A stretch of DNA of 10,954 nt. Source: an uncultured Porphyromonadaceae bacterium. Its GTDB lineage: Bacteria; Bacteroidota; Bacteroidia; Bacteroidales; Muribaculaceae. A model generated the notes under the pieces. That model did not search any database. It was given only the letters and a program-made list of their open reading frames with translations, and was not told the DNA's origin. Location of the stretch: the NCBI GenBank assembly GCA_947176285.1, contig CAMWQF010000065.1, positions 1 to 10,954 of the forward strand. Direction: 5' to 3'. Position 1 is the first letter of the stretch. Each line of letters starts with the position of its first letter. Shown piece by piece: positions 1-6,292 of this stretch. The position numbers and the translations under genes were made by a program.

Positions 1-14
1 GGTTAACAATATAT

Positions 15-53
15 CAGCCCTCCGGGCTGCCTCGCGATAATCCCATATATCGC
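15..53. repeat. Two small inverted repeats at the left edge
   Basis: Two short hairpins stand side by side. The first pairs CAGCCC (15-20) with GGGCTG (24-29) around a TCC loop. The second pairs GCGATA (34-39) with TATCGC (48-53) around 8 nt. The first resembles the AGCCC/GGGCT hairpin of the larger repeated module that begins at 71, so this may be the edge of a further, diverged copy cut by the window. Neither is followed by a T run, so they are not obvious terminators. Confidence 0.5.
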
Positions 54-70
54 CCGGTCAGCCACCACGT

Positions 71-170
71 ATGCTGCCAGATAGCCCGGAGGGCTATCTA
101 TTTTGTTAGCCCCGAGCAGGGCTCGGGGTGTGTCCGCTTCACTCCCATCCTCTACCCCGGAGGGGTAGCA
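71..170. repeat. Three-hairpin intergenic repeat module, copy 1
   Basis: A ~100-bp module holds three perfect GC-rich hairpins in a row. The first is a 9-bp stem AGATAGCCC/GGGCTATCT (79-87 with 91-99, loop GGA). The second is an 8-bp stem CCCCGAGC/GCTCGGGG (110-117 with 121-128, loop AGG). The third is a 7-bp stem CTACCCC/GGGGTAG (152-158 with 162-168, loop GGA). The module recurs at 219-317. The 35-40 nt before each copy also share pieces such as CGGTCAGC, so the true unit may be longer, about 135-148 bp. It resembles dispersed REP-type palindromic elements. No T tract follows the stems, so termination is not the obvious role. Confidence 0.85.
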
Positions 171-218
171 TTATCCGGATTGGAATTCCCGTCATATAGC
201 CTCGGTCAGCTAGCATGC

Positions 219-317
219 ATGCTGCGAGATAGCCGGAGGGCTATCTATTTTGTTAGCCCCGAGCAAGGCTCGGGGTATGTCCGCTTCACTCCCATCTTCT
301 ACCCCGGAGGGGTAGCA
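219..317. repeat. Three-hairpin intergenic repeat module, copy 2
   Basis: This second copy of the module starts 148 nt after copy 1. By eye it differs by four substitutions and one deleted C. The hairpins are kept: AGATAGCC/GGCTATCT (227-234 with 239-246), CCCCGAGC/GCTCGGGG (257-264 with 268-275) and CTACCCC/GGGGTAG (299-305 with 309-315). The deletion shortens the first stem by one pair, and the substitutions at the second hairpin fall in its loop. This suggests the stems matter more than the loops. The module ends about 55 nt before the -33 element of the rluB promoter, so it lies upstream of that transcript. Confidence 0.85.
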
Positions 318-372
318 CTTTTGCATGATAAGGATTCTTCCGGAGTGATTCGTAGCGTTTTTGTCATTATTT

Positions 373-404
373 TTTGTAAATGTCAAAAAAAAATTGTATT
401 TTTG
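373..404 (+). promoter_or_regulatory. Bacteroidota-type promoter for the rluB-asnS operon
   Basis: TTTG at 373-376, a 20-nt spacer, then TATTTTTG at 397-404 match the Bacteroides housekeeping sigma consensus (-33 TTTG, -7 TAnnTTTG). Transcription would begin near 410-413 and leave a leader of about 120 nt before the chosen rluB start at 534. A run of nine A residues (385-393) lies in the spacer. Confidence 0.75.
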
Positions 405-435
405 CATCGCAATTGCAGATATTTAGCAACATATT

Positions 436-481
436 TCAAAAGCAACCCCTGAATTAACTCAAAAGCAACACTTAAATCAAC
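436..481 (+). repeat. 23-nt tandem repeat in the rluB leader
   Basis: Two adjacent 23-nt units (436-458 and 459-481) both begin TCAAAAGCAAC and match at 19 of 23 positions. They lie between the predicted transcription start and the rluB start codon, so they would be in the mRNA leader. No clear hairpin or known riboswitch is visible. Confidence 0.65.
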
Positions 482-533
482 GGCGACATAGAAAATGGCA
501 GCGATGTCATGCGCCAATATTAAACACATAATA

Positions 534-1949
534 ATGGAAGAAAAGAAACCAAAGAGACCAAGAATCGGAGCTATTCCTGCCTCTACCGAAAACACGGAAC
601 ACAACGAGTATTTTCAGTCTAAACCCTATAAAGGAACTGAACGTCCCGATTTTAGCCAGCGTGGATTCCAACCTAGACCCCGCACATCTTACCAGAACAA
701 TTATTCCGGCAACTATCAGAATCGGGAAGAATCAGGCTACAACCGTCAGCAACGTCCTGCTTATCAGCAGCGCAACAATTCCTACAACCGTAGCTACATG
801 AACAACAACTCTTCTGAAGATAGCTACAAGAGATATAATTCTGATTCGGAGTCTCAGAACAATTCTACCGAAAATAACTACCGCCAGTCTTCTGAATCCG
901 GCTACCAGCCACGCCAGAACAACTACAACCGCCAGAACAACTACGGAATGCAGCAAAAACGCCAGAACAACTTCAACCGTCAGGGCGGCTACAACCGTCA
1001 GGGTGGTCAGCAAGGCGGATACCAAAACCGTCAGGGCGGCTACAATCGCCAAGGCAACCAACAGCAAGGCGGATACCAAAATCGCCAGGGCGGCTACAAC
1101 CGCCAGGGCAATCAACAGCAAGGCGGATATCAGAAGCGTCAGGGCGGCTTCCAGAAAAACCAACGCCCGGGTATGAAATTCACCCCGCGTCCCCGCCAAA
1201 TAGACTACATCATCGATGATGTGGATCCGAACGAACAGATCCGCCTTAACAAGTTTATGGCAAACTCCGGAATCTGTTCTCGTCGTGAGGCAGATGAAAA
1301 GATTGCTGCCGGGGAGGTGACAGTCAATGATGTAGTGGTAACTGAACTTGGCACTAAGATCAACCGCGACGACGTGGTGAAAATCGGAGATAAGGTTGTG
1401 ACTCCCGAACGTAAATGCTATGTGCTTCTTAACAAGCCTAAGGATTGTGTCACTACAAGCGATGATCCCAACGGCCGCCTCACAGTGCTCGACGTTGTGA
1501 AAGGCGCTTGCCAGGAAAGAATCTATCCTGTAGGGCGTCTTGACAGAAACACTACCGGCGTGCTCCTTCTTACTAATGATGGCGAACTTGCTTCCAAGCT
1601 CACTCATCCGAAATTTGTAAAGAAGAAAATATATCACGTGTGGACCGACAAGGATATCACAGAAGAGGATATGCAGCGCATTGCCGACGGCATCGAACTC
1701 GAAGATGGTGAAATCCATGCAGATGCTATATCTTATGCCAACGACACTGACCGCAATCAGGCTGGCATCGAGATCCACAGCGGACGCAACCGCATCGTGC
1801 GCCGTATTTTCGAACACCTCGGATATCGTGTCACTAAACTCGACCGCGTATACTTTGCCGGTCTTACTAAAAAGAACCTTCCCCGTGGCAGATGGAGATA
1901 CCTCACACAGGAAGAGGTAAACTTCCTTCGTATGGGCTCTTTTGAATAA
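534..1949 (+). CDS. rluB: RluB/RsuA-family rRNA pseudouridine synthase with long Q/N/G/R-rich N-terminal tail
   Basis: It isomerises a uridine in rRNA to pseudouridine; the family is RsuA/RluB/RluE/RluF, and RluB modifies 23S rRNA. From the chosen start the protein has 471 residues. Residues 1 to ~220 are low complexity, rich in N, Q, R, G and Y, with repeated GGYQNRQGGYNRQ blocks. An S4 RNA-binding domain follows (about 236-285, starting IRLNKFMANSGICSRREADE). The catalytic domain carries the signature GRLDRNTTGVLLLTNDG with the nucleophile Asp337. E. coli RluB is under 300 residues, so the tail is the notable addition. I chose ATG 534 (MEEKKPKRPRIG) over the in-frame ATG at 495, because the extra 13 residues do not look like the charged protein start. 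It is first in an operon and ends 20 nt before asnS. Assignment to RluB rather than a sister subfamily is likely but not certain. Confidence 0.9.
   Translation: MEEKKPKRPRIGAIPASTENTEHNEYFQSKPYKGTERPDFSQRGFQPRPRTSYQNNYSGNYQNREESGYNRQQRPAYQQRNNSYNRSYMNNNSSEDSYKRYNSDSESQNNSTENNYRQSSESGYQPRQNNYNRQNNYGMQQKRQNNFNRQGGYNRQGGQQGGYQNRQGGYNRQGNQQQGGYQNRQGGYNRQGNQQQGGYQKRQGGFQKNQRPGMKFTPRPRQIDYIIDDVDPNEQIRLNKFMANSGICSRREADEKIAAGEVTVNDVVVTELGTKINRDDVVKIGDKVVTPERKCYVLLNKPKDCVTTSDDPNGRLTVLDVVKGACQERIYPVGRLDRNTTGVLLLTNDGELASKLTHPKFVKKKIYHVWTDKDITEEDMQRIADGIELEDGEIHADAISYANDTDRNQAGIEIHSGRNRIVRRIFEHLGYRVTKLDRVYFAGLTKKNLPRGRWRYLTQEEVNFLRMGSFE
1011..1155 (+). repeat. 54-bp coding minisatellite in rluB
   Basis: Two full 54-bp units (1011-1064 and 1065-1118) and a partial third (1119 to ~1155) each begin CAAGGCGGATA. 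They encode an 18-residue repeat of the form GGYQNRQGGYNRQGNQQQ. Because the period is a multiple of three, gain or loss of units would change tail length without breaking the frame. Confidence 0.85.
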
Positions 1950-1969
1950 ACCTTCAACCAAACTATATA

Positions 1970-3367
1970 ATGCAAAACATCAAACGCATAACTGTAAAGG
2001 CACTTCTCGACGACCCTGATAAATATATAGGTTCGGAAGTGGATGTCAAAGGATGGGTACGTACTCGCCGTGGCAATAAAAACGTAGCGTTTATCGCTCT
2101 CAACGATGGTTCATCAATCAAGAATGTCCAAATCGTGGTGGATTTCGCCAAGATTCCGGAAGATTCTCTCAAAGATGTGACTACCGGTGCTTCTATCCAT
2201 GTGCAGGGTAAGGCTGTTGCCTCTCAGGGCAAAGGCCAGGTCATTGAAATCCAGGCTGATGAAATTGAAATCTATGGCACTGCAAGCGTGATAGACTATC
2301 CTCTTCAGAAGAAAGGACATTCGCTTGAGTTCCTTCGTGAGATAGCACATCTGCGTCCACGCACCAACACTTTCGGTGCTGTGCTGCGCATACGCCATGC
2401 TCTCGCTTATGCCGTACATAAATTTTTCAACGACAAGGGTTTCTATTATTTCCATACTCCGCTTATCACAGCTTCTGACTGTGAAGGTGCCGGCGCGCAA
2501 TTCCAAGTGACAACTCTTCCTCTTGAAGATCTTCCTACTACGAAAGAAGGAAAAGTGGATTACTCTCAGGATTTCTTTGGAAGAATGGCTTCTCTCACTG
2601 TGAGCGGTCAGCTTGAGGGTGAACTTGGTGCCACAGCTCTTGGATGCATCTACACCTTTGGACCAACTTTCCGTGCTGAGAATTCAAATACTCCTCGCCA
2701 CCTCTCCGAGTTCTGGATGATCGAGCCTGAGATGGCATTCTATGAGATTGAAGACAACATGGATCTCGCAGAGGAATTTGTGAAGTATTGCATCTCTTAT
2801 GCTCTGGAACATTGCCGCGACGATATTGAGTTCCTTGCCGAGCATTTCGACAAAGATCTTATTGATCGCCTGAACTTTGTGATCAACAATGACTTCGTGC
2901 GCCTTCCATACACTGAGGGTATAAAGATCCTCGAAGAGAGTGGCAAGAAGTTTGAGTTCCCTGTATATTGGGGTGTCGACCTTGCTTCCGAGCATGAACG
3001 TTACCTCGTGGAGCAGCACTTCAAAAAGCCTGTGATTCTCACCGACTATCCAAAAGAAATCAAGGCTTTCTACATGAAGCTGAACGATGACGGGAAGACC
3101 GTACGCGCTATGGACGTCCTTTTCCCGAAGATCGGCGAGATCATCGGCGGCAGTCAGCGTGAAGAAAACTATGACAAACTGAAGCAACGCATGGAAGACC
3201 AGGGACTTGAAGGAATGGACTGGTATCTTGACACCCGTAAGTTCGGCACCGTGCCTCACAGCGGTTTCGGCCTTGGCTTCGAACGTCTGATCCTTTTCGT
3301 GACCGGTATGCAGAATATCCGTGACGTGATTCCTTTCCCAAGATATCCGAACAACTGCGAATTCTAA
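1970..3367 (+). CDS. asnS: Asparagine--tRNA ligase (AsnRS)
   Basis: This cytoplasmic class IIb synthetase charges tRNA-Asn with asparagine using ATP. Its 465 residues match the usual bacterial length. The N-terminal OB-fold anticodon-binding domain spans about residues 18-105 (GWVRTRRGNKNVAFIALNDG). The class II core follows: motif 2 is FRAENSNTPRHLSEFWMIEPE (from F234), an insert region carries GGSQREENYDKL, and motif 3 is GFGLGFERLILFVTG (G432 onward). The C-terminus is RDVIPFPRYPNNCEF, typical of AsnRS, and the asparagine-type motifs favour AsnRS over AspRS. It starts 20 nt after rluB. Its TAA stop shares one base with the ATG of the next gene, so translation of the two is probably coupled. 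All expected motifs are present. Confidence 0.97.
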   Translation: MQNIKRITVKALLDDPDKYIGSEVDVKGWVRTRRGNKNVAFIALNDGSSIKNVQIVVDFAKIPEDSLKDVTTGASIHVQGKAVASQGKGQVIEIQADEIEIYGTASVIDYPLQKKGHSLEFLREIAHLRPRTNTFGAVLRIRHALAYAVHKFFNDKGFYYFHTPLITASDCEGAGAQFQVTTLPLEDLPTTKEGKVDYSQDFFGRMASLTVSGQLEGELGATALGCIYTFGPTFRAENSNTPRHLSEFWMIEPEMAFYEIEDNMDLAEEFVKYCISYALEHCRDDIEFLAEHFDKDLIDRLNFVINNDFVRLPYTEGIKILEESGKKFEFPVYWGVDLASEHERYLVEQHFKKPVILTDYPKEIKAFYMKLNDDGKTVRAMDVLFPKIGEIIGGSQREENYDKLKQRMEDQGLEGMDWYLDTRKFGTVPHSGFGLGFERLILFVTGMQNIRDVIPFPRYPNNCEF

Positions 3368-4572
3368 TGCGTCGTTTATTCGGAATATTAATAATGATTT
3401 TCTACCTCTCTTGCAGTGTGACAGCTCAAGAGAGGACCGATTCTGTCTCTCCTGTCGATGATGGGGGAGACCTTGTTGTGAGTATAGTGACATGCGCTCC
3501 CGGTCCGGATGTGTATGAACTTTGTGGACATGCTGCATTGCGAATCCGCAACGAAAAGATGGATTCTATATGGAATTTTGGCATTTTTGATTTCACATCA
3601 CCTAATTTCATCTATCGTTTTTGTAAGGGTGAGACCGATTATAAGGTATATGGCTATCAGTTCGACAGATTCATGCCGGCATATGTGATGCGCGGTTCGC
3701 GAGTGATGGAGCAAGTGCTTAATCTCTCTCAGGAGGAAGCCCGAAATCTCAGAAATCTACTTCAGGTGGAGTCGCTTCCGGAAAACCGTACATACAGATA
3801 CAATTATGTGCGCGACAACTGCGCCACTCGTCCTTGGAAGCGCGTCACTCAGGCTTCCGAAAGGAATATACAGTTGCAAGACACACTTTATTTCCCTACC
3901 TATCGCAGTGAGATGAGGCATTTTCATAGCCATTATCCATGGTATCAGTTTGGGATTGACCTAGTATTGGGAAGCGGTCTTGATTATCCTCTTGCTAAAG
4001 ATGAAGATATCTTCGCGCCCCCAGTCCTTGCTGCAAAAATAGCAAATGGAAGTATTGGAGATCAGCCTCTCGTAAAGTCAACAAATATCATATTTCCGGG
4101 ATATGCCGATGCCACTCTTCCTCCCACTCCATGGTATCTTACTCCTATGGCTGTGGGAATTGTCATGCTCGTCATCAGTCTTGGCACGATGTTTGCTTAT
4201 ATCTTGAAGAAGACACTTTGGAAATTGTGGATATCCATATATTTCATTGTGGCTGGCATTGCCGGTTGCATCGTGGCATTCCTTGTATTCTTTTCAGAAC
4301 ATGAGGCTACATCGCCCAATATTCTTATATATTGGCTTAATCCACTGCAACTGATAGTGGGAATAGGTGTCTGGTTTAAGTCGTGGAAGAAAGTCCTGAA
4401 TGTCATGGCTCTCTACAACATAGTGGCAGTTCTGATATTGACTATACTATTGGGAGTCACATCCATAGCAAGTCAAGTTGTCAATAATGCCGTGTGGCCT
4501 ATGCTTTGGAGCGTTCTTCCTCTCTCAAACACCATACTCTATTCAACAAAACTTTTTAAAAAGTCAAAGTAA
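3367..4572 (+). CDS. lnb: DUF4105 / Lnb-type membrane protein, probable lipoprotein N-acyltransferase
   Basis: The 401-residue protein has an N-terminal signal sequence or anchor (about 1-20, ending VTA-Q). A DUF4105 domain (PF13387, Lnb N-terminal periplasmic domain) covers about residues 35-240, and four or five hydrophobic helices follow (about 261-281, 288-310, 319-337, 343-367, 373-392). Two family motifs are clear: ELCGHAALRI with His55, and YNYVRDNCATRP with Cys152. They form a plausible Cys-His pair for an acyl-thioester mechanism. Lnb proteins acylate the amino terminus of lipoproteins; from memory, a Bacteroides protein named Lnb replaces Lnt, and I believe it belongs to this family. 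The soluble domain should face the periplasm with helices in the inner membrane. Its start codon overlaps the asnS stop. The family call is firm; the enzymatic role is inferred. Confidence 0.8.
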   Translation: MRRLFGILIMIFYLSCSVTAQERTDSVSPVDDGGDLVVSIVTCAPGPDVYELCGHAALRIRNEKMDSIWNFGIFDFTSPNFIYRFCKGETDYKVYGYQFDRFMPAYVMRGSRVMEQVLNLSQEEARNLRNLLQVESLPENRTYRYNYVRDNCATRPWKRVTQASERNIQLQDTLYFPTYRSEMRHFHSHYPWYQFGIDLVLGSGLDYPLAKDEDIFAPPVLAAKIANGSIGDQPLVKSTNIIFPGYADATLPPTPWYLTPMAVGIVMLVISLGTMFAYILKKTLWKLWISIYFIVAGIAGCIVAFLVFFSEHEATSPNILIYWLNPLQLIVGIGVWFKSWKKVLNVMALYNIVAVLILTILLGVTSIASQVVNNAVWPMLWSVLPLSNTILYSTKLFKKSK

Positions 4573-4588
4573 AACTTTAACTATAAAA

Positions 4589-6187
4589 TTGAGTTTGCGA
4601 AATTTAAATAAACATAGATTGCTGACCTCGGTGCTTTGCGGCCTCGTCGGAATATCTGCTGTAGCGGTTGCTGACCCTACGCGCCCAAAGCTCGTGGTGG
4701 GGATAATGGTCGATCAGCTTCGCACCGATTATTTAGACTTTCTGAGTGCCCGATTTGGAAAGGAAGGTTTCAATCTTCTGAAAAATCGTGGGCTTTATCT
4801 CAAGAATGTAGACTATAATGTAAAGGATCTGGATGTGGTCAGTTCCACTTCAATAGTCTATACGGGCAATTATGCCCCCTCTTCCGGGATCCCTTTAGAG
4901 AAAGTTTATGATTCCGCATCCAAATACCCCCTTCCGGTGCTTCATGAGCCTGGAACTTTGGGTAATTTCACCAATGAAACATATAGCCCTGCGGCTCTAC
5001 GTCTCTCCACTTTGAGCGACGAGTTGGCAGTGGATGGCGTAGGCCTTGGCGCGATCTATAGCATTTCTCCCGATCCGATGCAGTCCATAATAATGGCAGG
5101 GCATGGAGGAAGCAGCGCCTTCTGGATTTCTGACGAAAACGGGAAATGGGCTACTACGACCTACTACAAGGAAGTGCCCAACGTTATCTCGCAGCGCAAC
5201 TATCTCAAGCCTCTTTCCGAAAGGCTTGACACCATGGTGTGGACTCCAAGCCGACCGCTTGATTCTTACGACGGAGTCCCTGCTCAGAAGAAATATTTCC
5301 CATTCAGGCATACTTTCCCTAAAAAAGAGGCTACGAGATATGCTGATTATAAGGCGTCAGGACTTGTAAATACAGAAGTGACTGATGTTGCTATCGACTA
5401 TCTGACGCATCTTCAGCTTGGCCAGCGCGGAGATGTGATCGATATGCTGAACATTGGCTATACTGTTGCCCCTTATAAGCATACCGTAGATGGTGACCTT
5501 CGCCTTGAAATGCAAGACAGTTATTTGCGTCTTGATGCTCAACTCGGGCGGTTGCTGAAGGCTATCAATGAGAATGTAGGACTCGACAACACTTTGATTT
5601 TCCTAGTCTCTACCGGATATTTTGATGATGCGGCTGAAGATGAAGCACGCTATCGAATTCCTACCGGCAATTTCTCTATGAAGCGGGCTGTCTCACTGCT
5701 CAACTCTTTTCTGAGTGCAAAGCATGGGAACGACCAGTATATCGACGGCAGTTATCGCAATATGATCTATTTGGATCATAATACTCTTGAACGACACGGC
5801 CTAAATCTTGCCGACGTAAGGCGCGATGCACGTGACTTTTTAGTGCAGATGAGCGGTGTGGCAGATGTCAAGTCGCTGACTGATATCGTAGGCGAGACCA
5901 CTCCTGAACTCAGGAGAATAAGCCGCGGAATCGACCCTAAAAGTGCGGGCGATATCCGGCTTGAATTTGCTCCGGGGTGGACCATTAACGATGATGTGCG
6001 GCTTCCTGTCCTGACTTGGCAAGTGCGTGAGGGAAATCCTGCTACGCCGGCTTTCATCATGGGGCCCGGAGTGCCTGTCAGAATTGAAAACGGCGAAGTC
6101 AATGCCACAGCTTTGGCTCCAACCCTAAGCTCTGTGATGCGCATACGGAGTCCCAACGGTGCCTCCGACAAGCCCCTCATCTTTTAA
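4589..6187 (+). CDS. Secreted PafA-like alkaline phosphatase superfamily protein, probably catalytically inactive
   Basis: The 532-residue protein starts at TTG 4589, 16 nt after the upstream stop. This start gives a textbook signal peptide: MSLRNLNKHR, a hydrophobic core to about residue 28, and cleavage after AVA. The in-frame ATG at 4478 would lie inside the previous gene and bury the signal peptide; TTG 4595 is an alternative. The fold matches type I phosphodiesterase/PafA enzymes: KLVVGIMVDQLRTDYL, YTG at 91-93, AGHGGSSAFW, DSYLRLDAQLGRLLKAI, NTLIFLVSTG, and ALAPTLSSVMRI near the end. However, Val83 stands where the nucleophile Thr belongs, the usual ADHG reads VSTG (340-343), the usual KDR before AGH reads DPM, and the late HG metal-ligand motif is missing. 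Only Asp42 of the ligands is plainly kept. It is probably a periplasmic pseudoenzyme, fourth in its operon and just upstream of secA. Confidence 0.8.
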   Translation: MSLRNLNKHRLLTSVLCGLVGISAVAVADPTRPKLVVGIMVDQLRTDYLDFLSARFGKEGFNLLKNRGLYLKNVDYNVKDLDVVSSTSIVYTGNYAPSSGIPLEKVYDSASKYPLPVLHEPGTLGNFTNETYSPAALRLSTLSDELAVDGVGLGAIYSISPDPMQSIIMAGHGGSSAFWISDENGKWATTTYYKEVPNVISQRNYLKPLSERLDTMVWTPSRPLDSYDGVPAQKKYFPFRHTFPKKEATRYADYKASGLVNTEVTDVAIDYLTHLQLGQRGDVIDMLNIGYTVAPYKHTVDGDLRLEMQDSYLRLDAQLGRLLKAINENVGLDNTLIFLVSTGYFDDAAEDEARYRIPTGNFSMKRAVSLLNSFLSAKHGNDQYIDGSYRNMIYLDHNTLERHGLNLADVRRDARDFLVQMSGVADVKSLTDIVGETTPELRRISRGIDPKSAGDIRLEFAPGWTINDDVRLPVLTWQVREGNPATPAFIMGPGVPVRIENGEVNATALAPTLSSVMRIRSPNGASDKPLIF

Positions 6188-6208
6188 TCCACGTGTAAAG
6201 TTGTAAAA

Positions 6209-6236
6209 TTCTCAATTCTCAATTATTAATTCTCAA
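6209..6236 (+). repeat. TTCTCAA heptamer array, left copy
   Basis: Four 7-nt units run head to tail: TTCTCAA, TTCTCAA, TTATTAA, TTCTCAA. The array occupies the gap between the PafA-like gene and secA, just upstream of the candidate secA -7 element. A longer array of the same heptamer lies at 10861-10916. The gap 6188-6292 shows no terminator hairpin and no gene. Confidence 0.75.
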
Positions 6237-6246
6237 TTATTTTTAC

Positions 6247-6254
6247 TATCTTTG
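6247..6254 (+). promoter_or_regulatory. Possible secA promoter -7 element
   Basis: TATCTTTG followed by C fits the Bacteroides -7 consensus TAnnTTTG. A start near 6261 would leave a ~30-nt leader before the secA ATG at 6293. No TTTG is present at the -33 distance, where the heptamer array lies instead, so the promoter is weak, activator-dependent or not real. Confidence 0.4.
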
Positions 6255-6292
6255 CACCTTAATACAAGAAAATAATTAAAACTCTCATTAAA

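Noticed and set aside
71..317. CRISPR array
   Set aside because: There are only two copies, the repeated unit itself is ~100 bp with internal hairpins, and there are no short uniform repeats with unique spacers.
180..452. 90-residue plus-strand open frame in the repeat region
   Set aside because: It reads straight through hairpin module copy 2 and the promoter, has no recognisable domain, and its content follows the repeats; it is not a credible gene.
411..533. Riboswitch or attenuator in the rluB leader
   Set aside because: The leader is A/C-rich with a simple tandem repeat. I see no stable stem, no terminator and no leader peptide with a biased codon run.
495..533. Upstream ATG for rluB
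   Set aside because: It is in frame but adds MAAMSCANIKHII, which is unlike the charged start MEEKKPKRPRIG; possible but less likely.
732..1961. 409-residue minus-strand open frame opposite rluB
   Set aside because: It is antisense to the rluB minisatellite and catalytic domain. Its hydrophobic A/L/V repeats are the mirror of the Q/N/R/G codons, and it has no promoter or known domain.
3405..3432. Lipobox making the DUF4105 protein a lipoprotein
   Set aside because: Cys16 is preceded by Y-L-S, a poor lipobox, and a standard VTA-Q cleavage site lies just after it.
4478..4588. ATG 4478 as start of the PafA-like gene
   Set aside because: It would overlap the Lnb-type gene by 95 nt and place 37 residues before a clear signal peptide.
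6188..6292. Terminator between the PafA-like gene and secA
   Set aside because: No stem followed by a T run is visible, so read-through from block one into secA remains possible.
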